From Podarcis raffonei (Eukaryota > Chordata > Lepidosauria > Squamata > Lacertidae): a stretch of DNA of 64,000 bases. Position 1 is the first letter of the stretch; each line of letters opens with the position of its first letter. Location of the stretch: assembly GCF_027172205.1 (NCBI RefSeq), contig NC_070614.1, positions 1,870,001 to 1,934,000 on the forward strand, read 5' to 3'. The translations under genes and the position numbers were made by a program. Under the pieces are notes generated by a model. It did no database searches. It was not told where the DNA came from and worked only from the letters and a program-made list of their open reading frames with translations. Positions 61,801 through 64,000 of this stretch are shown one piece after another.

Positions 61801-64000
61801 ATATTAGGCAGTTGGTCCCTTACCTTCCTCGCCCTGATCTGGCCACAGTGATCCATGCGACGGTCACCTCCAGGCTTGATTATTGTAACTCACTCTATGC
61901 GGGGCTGCCCTTGAAGCTGACCCAGAAACTCCAGTGGGTGCAGAATGTAGCAGGGTCCTTACAGGGTCCTTGCCGCGGGATCTCATTCATCCAGTGCTTT
62001 ACCATCTGCACTGCCACCCTGTGGAGTACAGGGTCAGGTTTAAGGTGCTGATTTTGATCTTTAAAGCCCTACGCGGCCTAGGACCCTCATACCTACAGGA
62101 CCGCCTCTCCTGGTATGCCCCACGGAGGACCTTAAGGTCCATAAATAACAACACTTTGGAGGTCCCAAGCCTCAAGGAGGTTAGATTGGTCTCAACTAGG
62201 ACCAGGGCCTTTTTGGCACTGGCCCTGACTTGATGGAACACACTGTCACAAGAGACCAGGGCCCTGTGGGATTTGACATCTTTCCGCAGGGCCTGCAAGA
62301 TGAAGCTGTTCTTCCTGGCCTTTGGCTTGGATTCACTCTGACCCCTTATATGGGATTTGGTATATAAATTTTCCCTTGGCTTTTTTGCTGGCCCATGTAG
62401 GACCAACATGGATAGCTGGCTCGGATGAATATCTGATGTTTCCTCCCTTTATGGTCTTGCTTTATGGGCTACTACTAAGCTGTATTTTAAGCCGTATTTT
62501 AATTAACTGTCCCCCACCCATTGCGTTTTATTGTAATTTATATTCAGTGCTAGCCACCCTGGCTGGGGTATAAATAAAATTTATTATTATTATTATTTTA
62601 TTTTACTATTTTATTTTATTATTCAAAATAATAAAAAGTGTTCACTCCAGGATGGTATCCAGCTATTTTCCAATACAATATCCAGCTGCTCCTCATTCTG
62701 CTAGGCAATGTTTTCCTGATCTTCAACCCCAGACATCCAAAGTTAAATGGGGCTCTCCAGTCAAACTAAACGTCAAACATAGTCTTCCTCCAGTTCAGTA
62801 TATCAGCTTAACAAAACAAAACAAAACAAAACAAAAAACATCCAACATTAGGATAAAAATCCATAGTTATTCACTTGGATATTCATTAATTCATTTCTTA
62901 GTGTGCTGATGATTTTATTTGTGTGAACTACATTTGTAATGCATTTTGCTATGAGACATTGGTAGAAAACGCTGAAAACATGTAAATAAATCGAGTCCTT
63001 TCTCCACCAGCTGTTCCTATTTTATTTCTAAGCCGCCTTGAGTCCCTGTCAGGGAAAAAGGTGAGGTATAAATAAATATATGCTGCTGCTACTACTACTA
63101 ATGATACTTTCATAACATCCTGAAATGGTTCCCTTCCTCCCCCCACCCCCTTTAATTTCAGCTAGTAGCTGAGACGCCAAAGCTGGCAGAATACCAAGCC
63201 TATATAGAGTTTGAGACGAAGGCCGGAGACCCGGCTCGCATTCAGCTGACCTATGAGCGTGCCCTGGCGGAGAACTGCCTTGTGCCAGACCTCTGGGCTC
63301 GTTACACGCAGTATCTGGTAAGGAGCCCTGAGAGAGTTTCTCTGAGCCTCCTGAGAGGCACCTTTCTAGTAGTCTAAGGCCACTAGTTCTAACCAGAGCT
63401 TTGTTGCTTGCTATAAGAAATTTAAAATGCTTCTCCAAAGAGATCCAGGCCCCATGAATGTACAGTGCAGGTTTGCATGATTGCTCTTGACTCTGTATAG
63501 TTTATTCTGATTTTGCTCATTGTGGGGAGAGGGCTTCTGAATCACAGGCATCTTATTTTAGCTTCTTCTTTGGCTTAATGGAGTTTTAGCAGATGTCACC
63601 TGCTTTCAAGTGTATCTTCTCCATGTGGCCTAGAATCTTGAGCAGAGACCTTCACAAAGCAGAAGTTCAAAACAGATTGGGAAGCATATGTCCTTGAGAG
63701 ATTAACAAATAAACTAAGTGTGAACAGAGATGGCTTTAGTCTGGTGTGGTTTAATTCAGTAACATATGCTAGTATTCTAGGAAACAAACAATCCCTCCCC
63801 TCAGTATTTTGTTCAGTTTGGTTTATCTAAATTTAAATTTAAACATAAATTATTATCCTCACTTTGAACACCCCTTCCACATTTATCACCAACACTTTAT
63901 ATTGTTTCATTGGTAACATAAGAGGAAAAATCACTATTACACTCTCTCTTAATCTGAGCACAACCACAAGGGCTCTTGATTAGGCTTTTAGTTATGTGAT
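51718..64000 (+). CDS. SART3: SART3, U4/U6 snRNP recycling factor (5' third of gene; exons 1-7)
   Basis: Seven coding exons are in the window: 51718-51906, 53206-53332, 53780-53884, 54701-54885, 56573-56678, 57169-57293 and 63162-63317. They have GT-AG introns and join in frame to 993 nt (331 residues; human protein 963). The gene continues past the right edge, so the later HAT repeats, nuclear localisation region, two RRMs and the C-terminal motif are not seen. SART3 (Prp24-like, p110) binds U6 and U4/U6 snRNP and promotes their reassembly after splicing, and also carries USP4/USP15 to substrates. Seen here: an acidic low-complexity N-terminus (residues 1-60), then HAT helical repeats with the characteristic W, Y/F and E/R positions (EIWLDWLKDE, EIWLEYAQYS, IWEAYREFENAI, YAEYEEWSEEPVPE, LAEYQAYIEFE). 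Introns 2 to 6 are filled with mobile DNA. It is divergent from ISCU. Confidence 0.95.
52190..52525 (-). mobile_element. L2-type LINE 3' end in SART3 intron 1
   Basis: The plus strand reads gcgccaggtgagcctccctg, gcggagagtgttccacaagc, gccaccctccaggcctctcg and ggcacgcgaagaagggcctc, the reverse of a common squamate LINE 3' region; the tail is the AT-rich end near 52195. A (CCCCCA)n-like run lies at 52298-52317. Confidence 0.6.
52540..52632 (-). mobile_element. MIR/CORE-like SINE, 5' part
   Basis: Reverse complement of the SINE head: aaccactgtgccacactggc, ccctggtctccccagctctt and the aggtaggttgggctga body. Partial. Confidence 0.55.
52664..52748 (-). mobile_element. tRNA-derived SINE fragment
   Basis: cccagccctgcctggaggaa, gcaggggttgcacctgggac and cttctacatgcaaacctggt are the reverse of the 39360 family head. 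Confidence 0.6.
52781..52830. repeat. (AG)n microsatellite
   Basis: About 24 uninterrupted AG units in SART3 intron 1. Long enough to be polymorphic. Confidence 0.95.
53206..53332 (+). CDS. SART3: SART3 coding exon 2
   Basis: LSINVFDYNCHLDLIKLLHQ then EGELVKLRRARQKMSELFPL-TE, close to human LSINVYDYNCHVDLIRLLRL. Start of HAT repeat 1. Acceptor ttgtctttaag, donor gtaggc; ends phase 1. Confidence 0.95.
53375..53615 (-). mobile_element. MIR/CORE-like SINE in SART3 intron 2
   Basis: Minus strand: agccagtgcagagtagtggt, ccagggttcaaatccctgct (B box), gccatgaagctcactttgtg, cctacttcacagggtttttg and tggagaaaaggtgggaaata. Complete except for a decayed head. Confidence 0.78.
53780..53884 (+). CDS. SART3: SART3 coding exon 3
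   Basis: (E)IWLDWLKDEIRMASENSERD then KIYDLFERAVKDYI; HAT repeat 1-2. Acceptor gtatactgcag, donor gtaagt; splits the Cys codon t|gt. Confidence 0.95.
54262..54386. mobile_element. hAT-like palindromic MITE in SART3 intron 3
   Basis: Ends caggatggggaacctgtag and, reverse-complemented, cagagaccaggaacccctag; inner arms tcctccagac and atctggaggg pair. Resembles a very common squamate MITE. No clean duplication remains. Confidence 0.55.
54701..54885 (+). CDS. SART3: SART3 coding exon 4
   Basis: (C)PEIWLEYAQYSIGGIGQEGG, IDKVRSIFERALTAVGLHMT, KGAAIWEAYREFENAILETV-Q; HAT repeats 2-3. Acceptor cttttttctag, donor gtaaag. Confidence 0.96.
54895..56045 (+). mobile_element. L2-type LINE fragment in SART3 intron 4, split by a mariner-type element
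   Basis: Left part 54895-55157 (ctggtgcagaatgctgcagc, cattgagccaaattcaaggt, ccttgtattaatttacaaat) and right part 55930-56045 (tgaacactctgccag, gagatgccttctgtgcc) read as one L2-like ORF2 end/3' region on the plus strand. The element at 55158-55927 entered later at a TA site. Confidence 0.55.
55158..55927. mobile_element. Tc1/mariner-type fold-back element with multiple perfect hairpins
   Basis: Termini cagtggtgcctcgcaagacg and its exact inverse at the right end, with TA on both sides (55156-55157, 55928-55929). The 770-bp interior has no ORF and consists of consecutive hairpins: 55351-55383 pairs perfectly with 55389-55421 (33 bp, 5-nt loop), and 55476-55509 pairs perfectly with 55512-55545 (34 bp). 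Further GC-rich inverted pairs (ctggcgggcggcagcg) continue to about 55730. It lies in SART3 intron 4. Confidence 0.88.
56573..56678 (+). CDS. SART3: SART3 coding exon 5
   Basis: PAAGSVPSAEQQQSVSTQLG then RIHVLFRRQLGIPLL. The first part (about 18 residues, P/S/Q-rich) has no counterpart in the human canonical protein, where the segment is AARLEKVHSLFRRQLAIPL; an insert here occurs in other vertebrates as I recall. Acceptor ctccttgtgcag, donor gtaaga. Confidence 0.9.
57169..57293 (+). CDS. SART3: SART3 coding exon 6
   Basis: (D)MEATYAEYEEWSEEPVPEAV, IRNYKKALQQMAKCKPYEEA-L; HAT repeat 4. Acceptor cttatgccaag is weak in pyrimidines; donor gtaagg. Confidence 0.95.
57347..57418 (-). mobile_element. 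CR1 LINE terminal fragment in SART3 intron 6
   Basis: aatcatagaaatgcagagct, ggacaggatccaaacgggtc and ccaactctacacctcttgca form the reverse of a CR1 end, about 50 bp after exon 6. Confidence 0.6.
57534..59131 (-). mobile_element. Tc1 transposon with long inverted repeats and broken transposase
   Basis: The 1.6-kb element starts cagtcacgggaaaaggaaag; its right end, reverse-complemented, is cagtcatgggcaaaagaaag. The inverted repeats continue for about 220 bp on each side (for example gcaggtcttaaaatgagg against gtaggtcttaaaattagg, and aaaactaagtacacc on both). Such long inverted repeats are known from the IR/DR subgroup of vertebrate Tc1 elements. The transposase is on the minus strand. A readable piece at 58104-57898 contains VLQRPSQSPDLNPTEMLCGI, the block around the last acidic residue of the DD34E triad. 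The rest (58105-58900) is split among frames. A TA lies at the left end (57532-57533), but CA at the right. Internal short duplications: 57547-57591 and 57772-57820. Confidence 0.88.
59155..59300 (+). mobile_element. tRNA-derived SINE and adjoining MITE remnant
   Basis: aaggtcccaggctcaatccc (B box) then tgacatctccagttacaaaa and gagaccttggagagctgctt are plus-strand SINE sequence of the 39360 family. A MITE piece (gcacccttcggatgttttgg, actgcagcttccatcaactc) follows at 59320-59365. Confidence 0.6.
59375..59442 (-). mobile_element. L1-type 3' tail fragment
   Basis: The minus strand reads gttttattatatggtatgtt, gaaaagtttcagtaaaaaca, ctttgttaaaaaa: an L1-like terminal stretch with an A-rich end. 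Short. Confidence 0.4.
59445..62605 (+). mobile_element. Nearly complete L2-type LINE in SART3 intron 6
   Basis: About 3.1 kb on the plus strand, same strand as SART3. The endonuclease start is readable near 59610-59760 (NARSIGNKIATMRDF, then METWVREGEIVS). Reverse-transcriptase blocks follow in several frames: DPFQSGFRPGHGTEMALVAL (about 61111-61170), LDLSAAFDMVDHELLDH (61232-61282), GVLQGTILSPILFNIFMRPL and the catalytic QYADDIQLYL (about 61482-61510). Then come SWLKLNPLKTEALWLGWDN, SRLDYCNSLYAGLPLK and a 3' UTR ending in ggctggggtataaataaaat with a (TTA)n run. The longest open piece is 61215-62051 (278 codons). Frames at 59854, 60425, 60922, 61215 and 61934 show that frameshifts separate the parts, so it is inactive. 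The YADD motif and the 3' tail place it in the L2/CR1 group. Confidence 0.85.
62578..62632. repeat. (TTA)n / AT-rich microsatellite at LINE end
   Basis: ttattattattattattt at 62581-62598 continuing into ttttatt repeats; it is the 3' terminal repeat of the L2 element. Confidence 0.8.
62811..62838. repeat. (AAAAC)n microsatellite
   Basis: Five to six aaaac units in SART3 intron 6. Confidence 0.9.
63022..63095 (+). mobile_element. L2-type LINE/SINE tail
   Basis: taagccgccttgagtccctg, tcagggaaaaaggtgaggta and taaataaatatatgc form the common squamate 3' tail (gccgccttgag, then ggtataaataaat), followed by a short ctactactacta run. It ends about 65 bp before exon 7. Confidence 0.65.
63162..63317 (+). 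CDS. SART3: SART3 coding exon 7
   Basis: LVAETPKLAEYQAYIEFETK, AGDPARIQLTYERALAENCL, VPDLWARYTQYL (52 codons, phase 0), matching human LQAEAPRLAEYQAYIDFEMK. HAT repeats 4-5. Acceptor ctttaatttcag, donor gtaagg. Confidence 0.96.
63318..64000 (+). other. SART3: SART3 intron 7 (runs off the window)
   Basis: No further exon or recognised repeat is seen to the right edge. Confidence 0.7.

Noticed and set aside
1-64000. CRISPR arrays, operons, riboswitches, tRNA or rRNA genes
   Set aside because: None seen. tRNA-like boxes occur only within SINEs, and the window is vertebrate nuclear DNA.

Overview
The window looks like nuclear DNA from a squamate reptile, most likely a lizard. Three spliced vertebrate genes occur in the order and relative orientation known from other amniotes: TMEM119 (+), ISCU (-), SART3 (+). 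They sit in a repeat landscape typical of squamates: CR1, L2 and L1 LINEs active side by side, several tRNA-derived SINE families, and many hAT and Tc1/mariner-type MITEs. I cannot name the species. All genes are host genes with GT-AG introns; there is no operon or prokaryotic feature.

Layout. Positions 1-26,350 are gene-poor and dense with mobile DNA. They hold two full-length 1.9 kb L1-related elements that carry only a 209-codon ORF (4423-6326 and 15148-17086, each with long target-site duplications), a 5'-truncated L1 with an open ORF2 tail (18444-20439), CR1 and L2 3' ends, SINEs and palindromic MITEs. At 24541-24842 lies a copy of the ISCU exon 1/intron 1 boundary joined to a CR1 3' end. 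A GC-rich block at 26400-26960 with a good splice donor is the likely non-coding first exon of TMEM119. The whole TMEM119 coding sequence is in one exon at 33121-33999.

Positions 34,000-45,000 hold TMEM119 downstream sequence, a CCAAT-containing tandem repeat and more mobile DNA. ISCU is complete on the minus strand (five coding exons, 166 codons, 45994-49897). It is head-to-head with SART3, and both start codons lie in YY1-like ATGGCGGC motifs. SART3 begins at 51718; seven coding exons (331 codons, acidic N-terminus plus the first HAT repeats) are inside the window and the gene runs off the right edge. Its introns contain a mariner-type fold-back element with perfect hairpins (55158-55927), a Tc1 transposon with inverted repeats of about 220 bp (57534-59131) and a nearly complete but decayed L2 LINE (59445-62605).

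Function. ISCU is the mitochondrial Fe-S cluster scaffold, SART3 a U4/U6 snRNP recycling factor, and TMEM119 a single-pass membrane protein linked to bone formation and microglia. They are neighbours by conserved synteny and do not form a known pathway. SELPLG, expected next to TMEM119 on the left, was not recognised in the 33 kb available.

Repeat family names come from recognising sequence by eye, so boundaries marked approximate may be off by tens of bases.
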